A stretch of 64,000 nucleotides of DNA from Streptomyces galbus (GCF_005280195.1 NZ_SZPR01000002.1:1-64000), one strand, 5' to 3'. Counted from the stretch's first letter, positions 17,807 to 27,145 are shown. Translations and numbers: made by a program. The notes: generated by a model from the letters alone, not told the origin.

Positions 17807-18745
17807 ATGGCGAGCACGGCGAGCACCACCAGCACGGTAGGCACGACGGGCCGGCACAGCGCGAGCGCGACCGCGCGGGACGGCACGGAGATCCGGCGGC
17901 ACGAGCTGGCCGGGTTCCTGCGCAGCCGCCGCGAGCGGATCACCCCCGAGCAGGTGGGCCTGCCGCGCGGCACCCGCCGGCGCACGCCCGGGCTGCGCCG
18001 GGAGGAGGTCGCCCAGCTCTCCGCGGTCGGCGTCACCTGGTACACCTGGCTCGAACAGGCCCGCGACATCCACGTCTCGGTGCAGGTCCTCGACGCGCTG
18101 GCCCGCACCCTGATGCTCGACGCCGGTGAGCGCGCCCACCTCTTCCAGCTCGCCGGCGCGACCGATCCGACGCCCGCCGCGCGCTGCCCGTCCGTCACGC
18201 CGGCGCTGGAGGAGATGCTGCACCGGCTGGAGCCCCTGCCGGCCTGCATCCAGAACAGCCGCTACGACATCCTGGCGTACAACCGGGTCTACGGCCGTCT
18301 CCTGGGCGACCTGGACGCGGTGCCGCCCGAGGACCGCAACTGCATGCTCCTCGTGCACACCGACCCGCAGTGGCGGTCCTCGATCGTGCACCTGGAGGAG
18401 GCCGAGCGGCTGATGGCGGCCAAGCTGCGCGCGTCGATGGCCGGTCACCTGGGCGAGCCCGCCTGGAAGATGCTCGTGGCGCGGCTGGAGGACCGGTCCC
18501 CGTCGTTCCGGGAGAACTGGCGCCGCTACGAGGTCCACGCCAGCCCCACCCGGACCAAGCTGTTCCGCAACCCCTGGGTCGGCCTGCTCACCCTGCACCA
18601 CACGGACCTCTGGCTGACGCCCGAGTTCGGCGCCCGCATGGTGACGTACGCCCCGGCGGACGACGACACCCGGCTGCGCCTGGAACGGCTGCACGCGCTC
18701 GTGACGCGGGACGAACGGCGGGATCACCCGGAGGCCGCGGCGTGA
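17807..18745 (+). CDS. XRE-family regulator with MmyB-like ligand domain
   Basis: The 312-residue protein has the actinobacterial MmyB pattern: an N-terminal HTH (about 33-110, with ELAGFLRSRRERITPEQVG, RRRTPGLRREEVA and TWYTWLEQARDIHVS) and a C-terminal PAS-like domain (about 130-290, with ILAYNRVYGRLLG and HPxVGLLTL-type ending NPWVGLLTLHHTDL). Members bind a hydrophobic ligand and usually control a divergent transporter or oxidoreductase, here the MFS pump at 16230-17705. It ends at a strong terminator. Confidence 0.88.
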   Translation: MASTASTTSTVGTTGRHSASATARDGTEIRRHELAGFLRSRRERITPEQVGLPRGTRRRTPGLRREEVAQLSAVGVTWYTWLEQARDIHVSVQVLDALARTLMLDAGERAHLFQLAGATDPTPAARCPSVTPALEEMLHRLEPLPACIQNSRYDILAYNRVYGRLLGDLDAVPPEDRNCMLLVHTDPQWRSSIVHLEEAERLMAAKLRASMAGHLGEPAWKMLVARLEDRSPSFRENWRRYEVHASPTRTKLFRNPWVGLLTLHHTDLWLTPEFGARMVTYAPADDDTRLRLERLHALVTRDERRDHPEAAA

Positions 18746-18747
18746 AC

Positions 18748-18775
18748 CGGGTCGGACCGCCACCGGTCCGACCCG
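18748..18775. terminator. bidirectional terminator between XRE regulator and tetR
   Basis: CGGGTCGGACC (18748-18758) pairs perfectly with GGTCCGACCCG (18765-18775) around a 6-base loop, directly between two convergent stop codons. Confidence 0.75.
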
Positions 18776-18784
18776 AGATACTTC

Positions 18785-19372
18785 CTAGGGCCGCAGGCCC
18801 CGCAGGAGCAGGTCCACCACCGCGGTGAACTCGTCGTCGATGGTGGGGGCGGTCCACTCGCGGGCGTGGCATGGGTCGTGGAAGCGTCCGGTGGCGTGGA
18901 AGACGGCGCGGGCCGCGGTGAGCGGGTCGGGAGCCGTGAAGGTGCCGTCGGCCACGCCCGCGCCGATGATGGCGGCGAGCTGCGCGGTGAGGTCCTCGAT
19001 GTGCTCGCCGACGGCGGGGCCGCTCTCCTCGACCAGCACCATGTAGGTGGCGAACAGCTCCGGGTCGTCGCCCGCCTTGTGCCGCTTGGCCTCGAACAGC
19101 GCGGCGAGCCAGTCCCGCAGCCGGGCCCCCGCGTCGCGGTCCTCGGCGGCGATCACGGCCAGCCGCTCGGAGGTACGGTCCAGCCAGCGCTTGGTGACGG
19201 CCTCGCGCAGCGCGGCCTTGGTGCGGAAGTGGCGGTAGACGCTGCCGTGGCTGACGCCGAGCGCGCGGGCCACGTCGACCACGGTGGCCTTGGCCGGTCC
19301 GTGGCGGCGCAGCACCTCCTCGGTCGCCTCGAGGATGCGCTCGGCGGTCAGGGTCTCGGTGGTCGCTGCCAT
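18785..19372 (-). CDS. TetR-family regulator
   Basis: The 195-residue protein has a typical TetR HTH in its first 60 residues (ERILEATEEVLRRHGPAKAT, then VARALGVSHGSVYRHFRTKA) and an all-helical ligand domain. It lies 23 bp downstream of the aldo/keto reductase gene on the same strand, so the two are likely co-transcribed. The palindrome at 20428-20445 in front of the reductase is the obvious candidate for its own operator, giving an autoregulated enzyme-repressor operon. Confidence 0.9.
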   Translation of the reverse strand: MAATTETLTAERILEATEEVLRRHGPAKATVVDVARALGVSHGSVYRHFRTKAALREAVTKRWLDRTSERLAVIAAEDRDAGARLRDWLAALFEAKRHKAGDDPELFATYMVLVEESGPAVGEHIEDLTAQLAAIIGAGVADGTFTAPDPLTAARAVFHATGRFHDPCHAREWTAPTIDDEFTAVVDLLLRGLRP

Positions 19373-19395
19373 GTCCTAGACCGTACCCGGTGGCC

Positions 19396-20403
19396 TCACT
19401 TGCTCCCGAGGTGAGCCATCTGCGCGGCCGGGTAGCGGTCGCCGGCGGCGGCGTCCGCGGGCACGGCCCGCTCCACGGCGGCGAGGTCGGCCTCGTCCAG
19501 CGTGACGTCCAGCGCGCCCAGGGACTCGGCCAGCCGCTCGCGGGTGCGGGCGCCGACCAGCGGCACGATGTCCTCGCCGCGGGAGAGCACCCAGGCGATG
19601 GCGATCTGCGCGACGGTGACGCCCTTGTCCGCGGCGATCGCGCGCAGGGCCTCGACGAGGCCGAGGTTGTGCTGGAGGTTCTCGCCCTGGAAGCGGGGCG
19701 ACATGGCCCGGAAGTCGTTCGGGGCGAGCCGCCGGTCGGGGGTGAAGTGGCCGGAGATCAGACCCCGGGACAGGACGCCGTAGGCGGTGATCGAGATGCC
19801 CAGTTCGCGGGTGGTGGGCAGGACCTCGTCCTCGATGCCGCGGGAGATCAGCGAGTACTCGATCTGGAGGTCGGAGACGGGGGCGGTGGCGGCGGCGCGG
19901 CGGATCGTGTCGGCGCCGACCTCGCTGAGGCCGATGTGCCGGACGTACCCCTTCTCGACGAGTTCGGCGATGGCGCCGACGGTCTCCTCGACGGGGACGT
20001 CCGGGTCGAGCCGGGCGATGCGGTAGACGTCGATGTGGTCGACGCCGAGCCGCTGGAGGGAGTAGGCGGCGAAGTTCTTCACGGCGGCGGGGCGGCCGTC
20101 GTACCCGCTCCAGCCGCCGTCGGGGTCGCGCAGGGCGCCGAACTTCACGCTGACCTGGGCCTGCTCCCGCAGCGCGGCGGGCGCGGTGCGCAGTGCCTCG
20201 CCGATCAGCATCTCGTTGTGGCCCATGGCATAGAAGTCGCCGGTGTCGAGCAGGGTGATCCCCGCCTCCAGGGCGGCGTGGATCGTGGCGATCGACTCCG
20301 CCCGGTCCGCCTCGCCGTAGAGCGCGGACATGCCCATGCAGCCGAGGCCGAGGGCGGAGACCTGGGGACCGGTGGTACCGAGGGTGCGCGTGTGCATCGT
20401 CAT
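19396..20403 (-). CDS. aldo/keto reductase with substituted catalytic His
   Basis: The 335-residue protein has the AKR start [20 protein letters not shown], the catalytic Asp/Tyr segment [12 protein letters not shown] (Asp 53, Tyr 58) and Lys 87 in VSVKFGAL. The fourth tetrad position, normally His in a DLYYxHR-type motif, reads DVYRIARLD, with Ala at about 130. This change is seen in a subset of actinobacterial AKRs and may alter pH dependence or the reaction. The end (RDAYPAAQM-like [14 protein letters not shown]) is normal. ATG 20403 or ATG 20397 could start it; GGGGGC precedes. NADPH use and substrate are not determined. Confidence 0.9.
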   Translation of the reverse strand: MTMHTRTLGTTGPQVSALGLGCMGMSALYGEADRAESIATIHAALEAGITLLDTGDFYAMGHNEMLIGEALRTAPAALREQAQVSVKFGALRDPDGGWSGYDGRPAAVKNFAAYSLQRLGVDHIDVYRIARLDPDVPVEETVGAIAELVEKGYVRHIGLSEVGADTIRRAAATAPVSDLQIEYSLISRGIEDEVLPTTRELGISITAYGVLSRGLISGHFTPDRRLAPNDFRAMSPRFQGENLQHNLGLVEALRAIAADKGVTVAQIAIAWVLSRGEDIVPLVGARTRERLAESLGALDVTLDEADLAAVERAVPADAAAGDRYPAAQMAHLGSK

Positions 20404-20427
20404 GCCCCCAGCTTGGCATGACGACTG

Positions 20428-20445
20428 ACAGATTTCAATATCTGT
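20428..20445. promoter_or_regulatory. TetR-type operator ACAGATttcaatATCTGT
   Basis: A perfect 6-bp inverted repeat with a 6-bp spacer in AT-rich DNA, 25 bp upstream of the aldo/keto reductase start and touching the zur stop codon. Its place in front of the reductase-tetR unit makes it the likely binding site of the TetR protein. Confidence 0.6.
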
Positions 20446-20885
20446 TATTCGTTACTCGTCCGCGTGTCGCGTCCGGTCAGGCCGGCGCAGTCCGCGCACG
20501 TGCCGAAGATCTCCACCGTGTGGGCCACGTTGACGTAGCCGTGCTCCGCGGCGATCGCCTCGGCCCACTTCTCCACCGCCGGGCCCTCGACCTCGACGGC
20601 CTTGCCACAGGCGCGGCAGACCAGATGGTGATGGTGCTCGCCGGTGGAGCAGCGGCGGTAGACGGACTCGCCGTCGGAGGTGCGCAGGACGTCGACCTCG
20701 CCGGCCTCGGCGAGGGACTGCAGGGTGCGGTAGACCGTGGTCAGCCCGACCGAGTCGCCCTTGTGCTTGAGCATGTCGTGGAGGTCCTGGGCGCTGCGGA
20801 ACTCGTCGACCTCGTCGAGCGCCGCCGCCACGGCGGCACGCTGCCGGGTGGCGCGGCCCTTCACGGGCGGTCCAGCGGTCGTCAC
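20445..20885 (-). CDS. zur: zinc uptake regulator, Fur family
   Basis: The 146-residue protein has a Fur winged helix ([36 protein letters not shown]) and a metal domain with [15 protein letters not shown] and GTCADC; the Cys pairs 90/93 and 130/133 make the structural zinc site, and the His cluster belongs to the sensory site. GTG 20885 follows AAGGAGA at good spacing. It lies at the end of znuA-znuC-znuB. Zur with bound zinc represses zinc uptake; the matching box is at 23630-23644. Confidence 0.95.
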   Translation of the reverse strand: MTTAGPPVKGRATRQRAAVAAALDEVDEFRSAQDLHDMLKHKGDSVGLTTVYRTLQSLAEAGEVDVLRTSDGESVYRRCSTGEHHHHLVCRACGKAVEVEGPAVEKWAEAIAAEHGYVNVAHTVEIFGTCADCAGLTGRDTRTSNE

Positions 20886-20953
20886 CGGTCTCTCCTTCGG
20901 ATGGCTCGCGTCGGCACCTGCCGGGCCATTGTGCCAGCCCGGCTCCCGGCCGG

Positions 20954-21856
20954 TCAGGCGCCGACGCCGCCGTCGGGCGCGCGCGTGGCCGGAATCGCGC
21001 ACTCCGCCGGGTCCCCGGACGGGCCGTCCGCGGCCAGGGCGCGGGCGCGCCGCCGGGCCAGTGGGGCGGCCAGCGCGGTCAGCACCAGGAACGCGGCGAT
21101 GGTCAGCAGCACGATCGTCGCGCCGGGCGGGACGTCCTGGTAGTACGACGTGACGGTGCCGCCGAGGGTCACCGTGACCCCGATCGCGACGGCGACCGCG
21201 AACGTCGCGGCGAAGCTCCGGCTCAGTTGCTGGGCGGCGGCGACCGGCACGACCATCAGGGCCGACACCAGCAGCAGGCCGACCACCCGCATCGCGACCG
21301 TCACCGTGACCGCCGCCGTGACGGCCGTCAGCAGGTTCAGCGCCCGCACCGGCAGCCCGGTCACCCGGGCGAACTCCTCGTCCTGGCTGACCGCGAAGAG
21401 CTGCCGGCGCAGACCCAGGGCGACCAGCACCACGAACGCCGCGAGCAGGCAGATCGCCGTCACGTCCGACTCGGACACCGTCGACAGGGAACCGAACAGG
21501 TACGACGTGAGGTTGGCGTTGGAGCCGCCCGGCGCGAGGTTGATGAACATCACGCCGCCGGCCATGCCGCCGTAGAAGAGCATCGCGAGGGCGATGTCGC
21601 CGCGGGTCCTGCCGTACCAGCGGATCAGCTCCATCAGGACGGCGCCCAGCACCGACACGAGGGTGGCCATCCACACCGGGGAGGTGGACAGCAGGAAGCC
21701 GAGGCCGACGCCGGTCATGGCCACGTGCCCGATGCCGTCGCCCATCAGGGCCTGGCGGCGCTGGACGAGGTAGATGCCGACCGCGGGGGCGGTGATGCCG
21801 ACCAGGACGGCGGCGAGCAGCGCCCGCTGCATGAAGGCGTAGTCGAGGATTTCCAT
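20954..21856 (-). CDS. znuB: zinc ABC transporter permease
   Basis: The 300-residue membrane protein belongs to the ABC-3 family of metal permeases: MQRALLAAVLVGITAPAVG, the conserved DGIGHVAMTGVGLG loop and GDIALAMLFYGGMAGG are visible, with about eight hydrophobic helices. Its ATG shares one base with the znuC stop (TGATG), showing translational coupling. The polar C-tail after residue 265 is specific to this protein. Confidence 0.95.
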   Translation of the reverse strand: MEILDYAFMQRALLAAVLVGITAPAVGIYLVQRRQALMGDGIGHVAMTGVGLGFLLSTSPVWMATLVSVLGAVLMELIRWYGRTRGDIALAMLFYGGMAGGVMFINLAPGGSNANLTSYLFGSLSTVSESDVTAICLLAAFVVLVALGLRRQLFAVSQDEEFARVTGLPVRALNLLTAVTAAVTVTVAMRVVGLLLVSALMVVPVAAAQQLSRSFAATFAVAVAIGVTVTLGGTVTSYYQDVPPGATIVLLTIAAFLVLTALAAPLARRRARALAADGPSGDPAECAIPATRAPDGGVGA

Positions 21857-22623
21857 CAGCTGAGCAGTCCCGTGCGGAGGGGGCCGGCGTCGGCCGGTGC
21901 GTGCGGGTGGACGTGGTCGTGGCCGGGGAGGGCGTGCTGGCCGACCGCCCGCGGGGGCGGGCCGTCGTGCAGGACGCAGCCGTCGCGCAGCACCACCGCG
22001 CGGTCGATGAGGGGTTCCAGAGGGCCCAGTTCGTGCAGGACGAGCAGGACGGTGGTGCCCCGGTCGACCTGCGCGCGCAGGGTCGCGGCGAGCACCTCCT
22101 GGCTGGCCAGGTCCACGCCCGCCATCGGCTCGTCCATGATCAGCAGCTCCGGCTCGGCGACCAGGGCGCGGGCGATCAGCACGCGCTGGTGCTGGCCGCC
22201 GGAGAGGGCCTCGACCGGCTCCCTGGCCCGGTCCGCGAGGTCGACCAGCTCCAGGGCGTGCCGTACGGCCGCATGGTCGGCCTTGCGGAACAGGCCGAAG
22301 CGGGTGCGGGAGAGCCGGCCCGAGGAGACCACCTCGGTCACGGTCGCCGGCACCCCGCCCGCGGCGGTCGTGCGCTGCGGCACGTAGCCGAGGCGGGCCC
22401 AGTCGCGGAAGCGGGCCCGGGGCGTGCCGAACAGCTCGACGCTGCCCGCGCTGACCGGGACCTGGCCGATGACGGTGCGCACGGCCGTCGACTTGCCGGA
22501 GCCGTTGGCGCCGAGCAGGGCGACGACCTCGCCGCGGCCCACGGTCAGGTCGATGCCGCGCAGGACGGGGCGTGCGCCGAGTTCGGCGCGGACGCCGCGC
22601 AGCGCTATGACGGGCTCGCTCAT
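21856..22623 (-). CDS. znuC: zinc ABC transporter ATP-binding protein
   Basis: The 255-residue ATPase has Walker A GANGSGKS (38-45), the signature ALSGGQHQRVLIARAL, Walker B LLIMDEPMAGVD and the switch region LVLHELGP. The C-terminal tail is His-rich (HALPGHDHVHPHAPADAG), a plausible zinc-binding extension. ATG 22623 follows GGCAGGGGAG. Part of the znuA-znuC-znuB-zur unit. Confidence 0.95.
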   Translation of the reverse strand: MSEPVIALRGVRAELGARPVLRGIDLTVGRGEVVALLGANGSGKSTAVRTVIGQVPVSAGSVELFGTPRARFRDWARLGYVPQRTTAAGGVPATVTEVVSSGRLSRTRFGLFRKADHAAVRHALELVDLADRAREPVEALSGGQHQRVLIARALVAEPELLIMDEPMAGVDLASQEVLAATLRAQVDRGTTVLLVLHELGPLEPLIDRAVVLRDGCVLHDGPPPRAVGQHALPGHDHVHPHAPADAGPLRTGLLS

Positions 22624-22661
22624 GCCGCTCCCCTGCCGGTCGGTCCGGTCGGTCCCGTCGG

Positions 22662-23630
22662 TCACTTCGCCCCCAGGGCGGTCTTCAGGGCCGTGAGGTT
22701 GGCCCGCATGACCTGGAGGTAGTCCTGGCCGCGGGACTTCTTGGTGATGCCCTCGATCGGGTCGAGGACGTCGGTCCGCAGGCCCGCGTCCTTCGCGACG
22801 GTCTTCGCCGTCTTGTCGCTGACGAGCGTCTCGTAGAAGACGGTGGTGACCCCGTCGGCCTTCGCCAGCTTCTCCAGTTCCTTCACGCGCGCGGCGCTGG
22901 GCTCGGACTCGGGGTCGAGGCCGTTGATGGCCTCCTCGGTGAGGCCGTAGCGCTCGGCGAGGTAGCCGAAGGCGGCGTGGGTGGTGAGGAAGACCTTGCT
23001 CCGGGCGGTGGCGAGGCCGGTCCTGAACTCGGTGTCCAGGGCGTCGAGTTGGCGCACCAGGTCCGCGGTGTTCTTGCGGTAGTCGGCCGCGTGGCCGGGG
23101 TCGGCCTTGGCGAAGGCCGCGCCGACGCCCTCGGCGACCTGGGCGTAGCGCACGGGGTCGAGCCAGATGTGGGGGTCGAGGCCGGACGACTCCCCGTCGT
23201 CGGAGCCCTCGTGGTCGTCGTGCTCGGCCGCGTGGCCGCCGACCTCGTTGCCGTGCTTCTCCAGGGAGGTCAGGGAGGCGGCGTCGATCTTCGTCCTGAC
23301 CCCGGACTGGGCGACGGCGTCGTCGACGGAGGGCTGGAGGTTCTTGAGGTAGAGCACCGCGTCGGAGTCCTGGAGCCGCGCGGTCTGCTTCGCGCTGATC
23401 TCCAGGTCGTGGGGCTCCTGGCCGGGCTGGGTGAGGCTGGTGACGTGCGCGTGGTCCCCGCCGATCCGCTCGGCGAGGAAGGCCATCGGATAGAAGGAGG
23501 CGACGACGTCGAACTCGTCCGTGTCGCCCGCGGCCGCGGTGTCGCCGCCGCAGGCGGTGAGGGTGGCGAGTCCGAGGGCGGTGGCGGCCGTGGCGGCCGC
23601 GGCGGATATGAGGCGTCGTCGTACGTTCAT
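22662..23630 (-). CDS. znuA: zinc-binding lipoprotein of the ABC transporter
   Basis: The 322-residue protein has a lipoprotein signal (MNVRRRLISA..., lipobox LTAC with Cys 27) and the cluster 9 metal-binding fold: VVASFYPMAFLAERIGG, a His/Asp-rich loop (HAAEHDDHEGSDDGE) and LDPHIWLDPVRYAQV, with TTHAAFGYLAERYGL later. It captures Zn2+ outside the membrane for ZnuBC. ATG 23630 is chosen because a good promoter places the transcript start at this codon; ATG 23639 and TTG 23645 are in frame but fall inside the -10/Zur box. Confidence 0.93.
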   Translation of the reverse strand: MNVRRRLISAAAATAATALGLATLTACGGDTAAAGDTDEFDVVASFYPMAFLAERIGGDHAHVTSLTQPGQEPHDLEISAKQTARLQDSDAVLYLKNLQPSVDDAVAQSGVRTKIDAASLTSLEKHGNEVGGHAAEHDDHEGSDDGESSGLDPHIWLDPVRYAQVAEGVGAAFAKADPGHAADYRKNTADLVRQLDALDTEFRTGLATARSKVFLTTHAAFGYLAERYGLTEEAINGLDPESEPSAARVKELEKLAKADGVTTVFYETLVSDKTAKTVAKDAGLRTDVLDPIEGITKKSRGQDYLQVMRANLTALKTALGAK

Positions 23631-23644
23631 GACAGTCATTTTCA
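23630..23644 (-). promoter_or_regulatory. Zur box TGAAAATGACTGTCA overlapping the znuA promoter
   Basis: Read on the minus strand the 15-mer matches the Streptomyces Zur consensus TGAAAATGATTTTCA, as I recall it, at 13 of 15 positions. It covers the -10 region (GAAAAT, 23643-23638) and touches the start codon, so bound Zur would block transcription directly. Confidence 0.8.
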
Positions 23645-23667
23645 ACGAAGATGGAAACCGTTGTCAA
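23631..23667 (-). promoter_or_regulatory. znuA promoter, predicted leaderless transcript
   Basis: A consensus -35 TTGACA (23667-23662), an 18-bp spacer and -10 GAAAAT (23643-23638) are followed by seven bases and then ATG 23630. No Shine-Dalgarno site exists, so transcription probably starts at the A of the start codon. Confidence 0.6.
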
Positions 23668-23813
23668 CAAGCCTCGTCAGGGGGCCGGACCGGCCCCGGT
23701 TTGCCCCGCTGCCGGGCCCCCGATTTGGTTGAGGGGGAGCCCGCGCCGGTACGCTGAAGCATTCGCTGGAAGCACCTCGCTTCGTCGCCCGTCGTCGTAA
23801 TGAAGAGAGCACC

Positions 23814-25196
23814 GTGGCCGCCGACAAGATCGACACCATCGTCAGCCTGAGCAAGCGCCGTGGCTTCGTTTTCCCCTGCAGTGAGATCTACGGCGGTCAG
23901 CGCGCCGCCTGGGACTACGGGCCGCTCGGTGTCGAGCTGAAGGAGAACATCAAGCGCCAGTGGTGGCGCTACATGGTGACCTCCCGCGAGGACGTCGTCG
24001 GTCTCGACTCGTCCGTGATCCTCGCCCCCGAGGTGTGGGTCGCCTCCGGCCACGTCGCCACCTTCAGCGACCCGCTGACCGAGTGCACCTCCTGCCACAA
24101 GCGGTTCCGCGCGGACCACCTGGAGGAGGGCTACGAGGAGAAGAAGGGCCGCGCCCCGGAGAACGGCCTGGCCGACATCAACTGCCCCAACTGCGGCGTC
24201 AAGGGCCAGTTCACCGAGCCCAAGCAGTTCTCGGGTCTGCTCTCCACGCACCTCGGCCCCACCCAGGACACCGGCTCCATCGCGTACCTGCGTCCGGAGA
24301 CCGCCCAGGGCATCTTCACCAACTTCGCCCAGGTGCAGACCACTTCGCGCCGCAAGCCGCCGTTCGGCATCGCCCAGACGGGCAAGTCCTTCCGCAACGA
24401 GATCACGCCCGGCAACTTCATCTTCCGCACCCGCGAGTTCGAGCAGATGGAGATGGAGTTCTTCGTCAAGCCGGGCGAGGACGAGCAGTGGCAGGAGTAC
24501 TGGATGGAGCAGCGCTGGAACTGGTACACCGGCCTGGGCCTGCGCGAGGAGAACATGCGGTGGTACGAGCACCCGAAGGAGAAGCTCTCCCACTACTCCA
24601 AGCGCACCGCCGACATCGAGTACCGCTTCCAATTCGGCGGTTCCGAGTGGGGTGAGCTGGAGGGCGTCGCCAACCGCACCGACTACGACCTCTCGGCCCA
24701 CGCCAAGGCCTCCGGCCAGGACCTCTCCTACTTCGACCAGGAGGCCGGCGAGCGCTGGACCCCCTACGTCATCGAGCCGGCGGCCGGTGTCGGACGCGCC
24801 ATGCTCGCCTTCCTGCTCGACGCGTACGTCGAGGACGAGGCGCCCAACGCCAAGGGCAAGCTGGAGAAGCGCACGGTGCTGCGCCTGGACCACCGCCTCG
24901 CCCCGGTGAAGGCCGCGGTCCTGCCGCTGTCCCGCAACCCGGAGCTGTCGCCCAAGGCCAAGGGCCTCGCCCAGGCCCTGCGCCAGCACTGGAACATCGA
25001 GTTCGACGACGCCGGCGCCATCGGCCGCCGCTACCGCCGCCAGGACGAGATCGGCACCCCGTACTGCGTGACCGTCGACTTCGACACCCTCGAGGACAAC
25101 GCGGTCACCGTGCGCGAGCGCGACTCGATGAAGCAGGAGCGCGTCTCCCTCGACCAGATCGAGGGCTACCTCGCGTCCCGCCTCGTGGGCTGCTGA
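23814..25196 (+). CDS. glyS: glycyl-tRNA synthetase (homodimeric, class II)
   Basis: Charges tRNA-Gly. The 460-residue sequence has the eukaryote/archaeal-type GlyRS pattern: [15 protein letters not shown] at the N-terminus, class II motif 2 in [12 protein letters not shown] and [19 protein letters not shown], and motif 3 near [13 protein letters not shown]. The insertion has two CxxC pairs (CTSCHKRF and CPNCGVKG), a zinc ribbon. GTG 23814 follows GAAGAGAG. It is divergent from the znu operon and ends at a strong terminator. Confidence 0.97.
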   Translation: MAADKIDTIVSLSKRRGFVFPCSEIYGGQRAAWDYGPLGVELKENIKRQWWRYMVTSREDVVGLDSSVILAPEVWVASGHVATFSDPLTECTSCHKRFRADHLEEGYEEKKGRAPENGLADINCPNCGVKGQFTEPKQFSGLLSTHLGPTQDTGSIAYLRPETAQGIFTNFAQVQTTSRRKPPFGIAQTGKSFRNEITPGNFIFRTREFEQMEMEFFVKPGEDEQWQEYWMEQRWNWYTGLGLREENMRWYEHPKEKLSHYSKRTADIEYRFQFGGSEWGELEGVANRTDYDLSAHAKASGQDLSYFDQEAGERWTPYVIEPAAGVGRAMLAFLLDAYVEDEAPNAKGKLEKRTVLRLDHRLAPVKAAVLPLSRNPELSPKAKGLAQALRQHWNIEFDDAGAIGRRYRRQDEIGTPYCVTVDFDTLEDNAVTVRERDSMKQERVSLDQIEGYLASRLVGC

Positions 25197-25223
25197 CCCC
25201 CGGTCCGCGGCACCCCGGCACGC

Positions 25224-25273
25224 ACGACGCCCGCCCCGCCCCCGCCTCGCGCGGGGTGCGGGGCGGGCGTCGT
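25224..25273. terminator. bidirectional terminator between glyS and uppS
   Basis: ACGACGCCCGCCCCG (25224-25238) pairs perfectly with 25259-25273; an inner CCCCGC/GCGGGG stem (25240-25256) stacks in the loop. It lies between two convergent genes. Confidence 0.8.
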
Positions 25274-25302
25274 CGTGTCCGCGGTGCCCGCCCGTCCGCC
25301 GG

Positions 25303-26148
25303 TCAGGAGGGCTCGTCGGGGCTGCGGCCCTCCATGGCCAGGAGTTCCTCGTTGGGGACGGCGCCGCCGAAGCGGCGGTCCCGGGAGGCGAACTCCAGGC
25401 AGGCCCGCCACAGGTCGCGGCGGTCGAAGTCCGGCCACAGCACGTCCTGGAAGACCATCTCGGCGTAAGCGCTCTGCCAGAGCAGGTAGTTGGAGGTGCG
25501 CTGCTCGCCGCTGGGCCGCAGGAACAGGTCCACGTCCGGCATGTCCGGGTAGTACAGGTACTTCTGCAGCGTCTTCTCGTTGACCTTCGACGGGTCCAGG
25601 CGGCCCGCCCGCACGTCCTCGGCGAGCGCCTTCGCCGCGTCGGCGATCTCGGCGCGGCCGCCGTAGTTCATGCAGAAGTACAGCGTCAGGCGGTCGTTGC
25701 CCTTGGTCTGCTCCTGGGCGATCTGGAGCTCCTTGGCGACCGACTTCCACAGCTTGGGCATCCGGCCCACCCAGCGCACCCGCACGCCCAGCTCGTCGAG
25801 CTGGTCGCGGGTCTTGCGGATGAAGTCGCGGTTGAAGTTCATCAGGAAGCGCACCTCGTCGGGCGAGCGCTTCCAGTTCTCCGTGGAGAAGGCGTAGAGG
25901 GAGATGTTGCGGACGCCGATCTCGATGGAGCCCTGCAGCACGTCGAGGACGCGCTCGGCGCCGACCTTGTGGCCCTCGGTGCGCGGCAGCCCGCGGTCCT
26001 TGGCCCAGCGGCCGTTGCCGTCCATGACGATCGCCACGTGCTCGGGGACCAGCTCGCCCGGGAGCTTCGGCGGACGGGCCCCGGACGGGTGCGGCTCGGG
26101 CGCCCGGTACTCGCGCCGCTGACGCCCCAGGATGCCGCGTACGACCAT
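25303..26148 (-). CDS. uppS: isoprenyl transferase (undecaprenyl diphosphate synthase type)
   Basis: Makes the polyprenyl diphosphate carrier lipid for cell-wall synthesis. The 281-residue cis-prenyltransferase shows [20 protein letters not shown] with the catalytic Asp, [22 protein letters not shown], and the C-terminal [19 protein letters not shown] and [14 protein letters not shown] segments. ATG 26148 is the natural start. It lies 78 bp downstream of recO on the same strand, the usual Streptomyces pairing. Confidence 0.96.
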   Translation of the reverse strand: MVVRGILGRQRREYRAPEPHPSGARPPKLPGELVPEHVAIVMDGNGRWAKDRGLPRTEGHKVGAERVLDVLQGSIEIGVRNISLYAFSTENWKRSPDEVRFLMNFNRDFIRKTRDQLDELGVRVRWVGRMPKLWKSVAKELQIAQEQTKGNDRLTLYFCMNYGGRAEIADAAKALAEDVRAGRLDPSKVNEKTLQKYLYYPDMPDVDLFLRPSGEQRTSNYLLWQSAYAEMVFQDVLWPDFDRRDLWRACLEFASRDRRFGGAVPNEELLAMEGRSPDEPS

Positions 26149-26226
26149 GTGCTTCTCGTCTCCTCGTGTCCCTCGGTTGTTGCTTGCTTGCTCTGCGACC
26201 GCTCCGGCCCGCCCGGGCCGGGAGGG

Positions 26227-26973
26227 TCACTTCTCCACGTACCGCAGGGAGCGCAGTCCGCGCTCCAGGTGCCAGTGCAGGTAGGCGGAGACCAGCCCGT
26301 TGCCCTCGCGGACGTACCGCGCCTCGCAGGCGTCGGCCGTCTCCCAGTCTCCCGTGAGCAGCGCGCCCAGCAGGACCAGGGTCTGCGGGGACGGCACGAC
26401 GCTGCCGGGGACCCGGCAGTCGGCGCACACCGAGCCGCCGGAGGCCACCGAGAAGAACCGGTTGGGCCCGGGCATGCCGCACTTGGCGCAGTCGCCGAAG
26501 CTCGGGGCGTAGCCGTTGACGGCCAGGGAGCGCAGCAGGAACGCGTCCAGCACCAGGTGCGGGGCGTGCTCGCCGCGGGCGAGCGTGCGCAGCGCCCCGA
26601 CCAGCAGCAGGTACTGCTGCACGGCCGGCTCGCCCTCGTGGTCGGTGAACCGCTCGGCGGTCTCCAGCATGGCCGTCCCGGCCGTGTAGCGGGCGTAGTC
26701 GGTGACGATGCCGCCGCCGTACGGCGCGATGGTCTCGCTCTGGGTGCACAGCGGAAGCCCGCGCCCGACGAGCTCGCTGCCGCGCGCGAAGAACTGCACG
26801 TCGACGTGCGAGAACGGCTCCAGCCGGGCCCCGAACTTCGACTTGGTGCGCCGCACACCGCGCGCCACCGCCCGCACCCGCCCGTGCCCGCGGGTGAGCA
26901 TCGTGATGATCCGGTCGGCCTCGCCGAGCTTCTGGGTGCGCAGGACGACGCCGTCGTCCCGGAAGAGACTCAC
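26227..26973 (-). CDS. recO: DNA repair protein RecO
   Basis: Recombination mediator that helps RecA load on SSB-coated DNA. The 248-residue protein has the N-terminal OB fold (SLFRDDGVVLRTQKLGEADR, ITMLTRGHGRVRAVARG) and the C-terminal zinc module CAKCG...CADC. GTG 26973 follows GGGAGGG and gives the standard Streptomyces N-terminus; longer in-frame starts to 27600 run into non-coding sequence. Confidence 0.96.
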   Translation of the reverse strand: MSLFRDDGVVLRTQKLGEADRIITMLTRGHGRVRAVARGVRRTKSKFGARLEPFSHVDVQFFARGSELVGRGLPLCTQSETIAPYGGGIVTDYARYTAGTAMLETAERFTDHEGEPAVQQYLLLVGALRTLARGEHAPHLVLDAFLLRSLAVNGYAPSFGDCAKCGMPGPNRFFSVASGGSVCADCRVPGSVVPSPQTLVLLGALLTGDWETADACEARYVREGNGLVSAYLHWHLERGLRSLRYVEK

Positions 26974-27145
26974 GAGCGCCCTCCCCGCACGGCCGGCACC
27001 CGGCGGGAACCCGCACCCCGCGCACGGGTGCGCGCCGGGCCACGGTCGAGTCGGGACGCAGTCATGGGTCCATTCTCGCCTACGCGCGGGGGGCGCCGTG
27101 TCGCACCGACTAGGATCGCCCGGTTCGTACGGGAGGGGGGACCAC

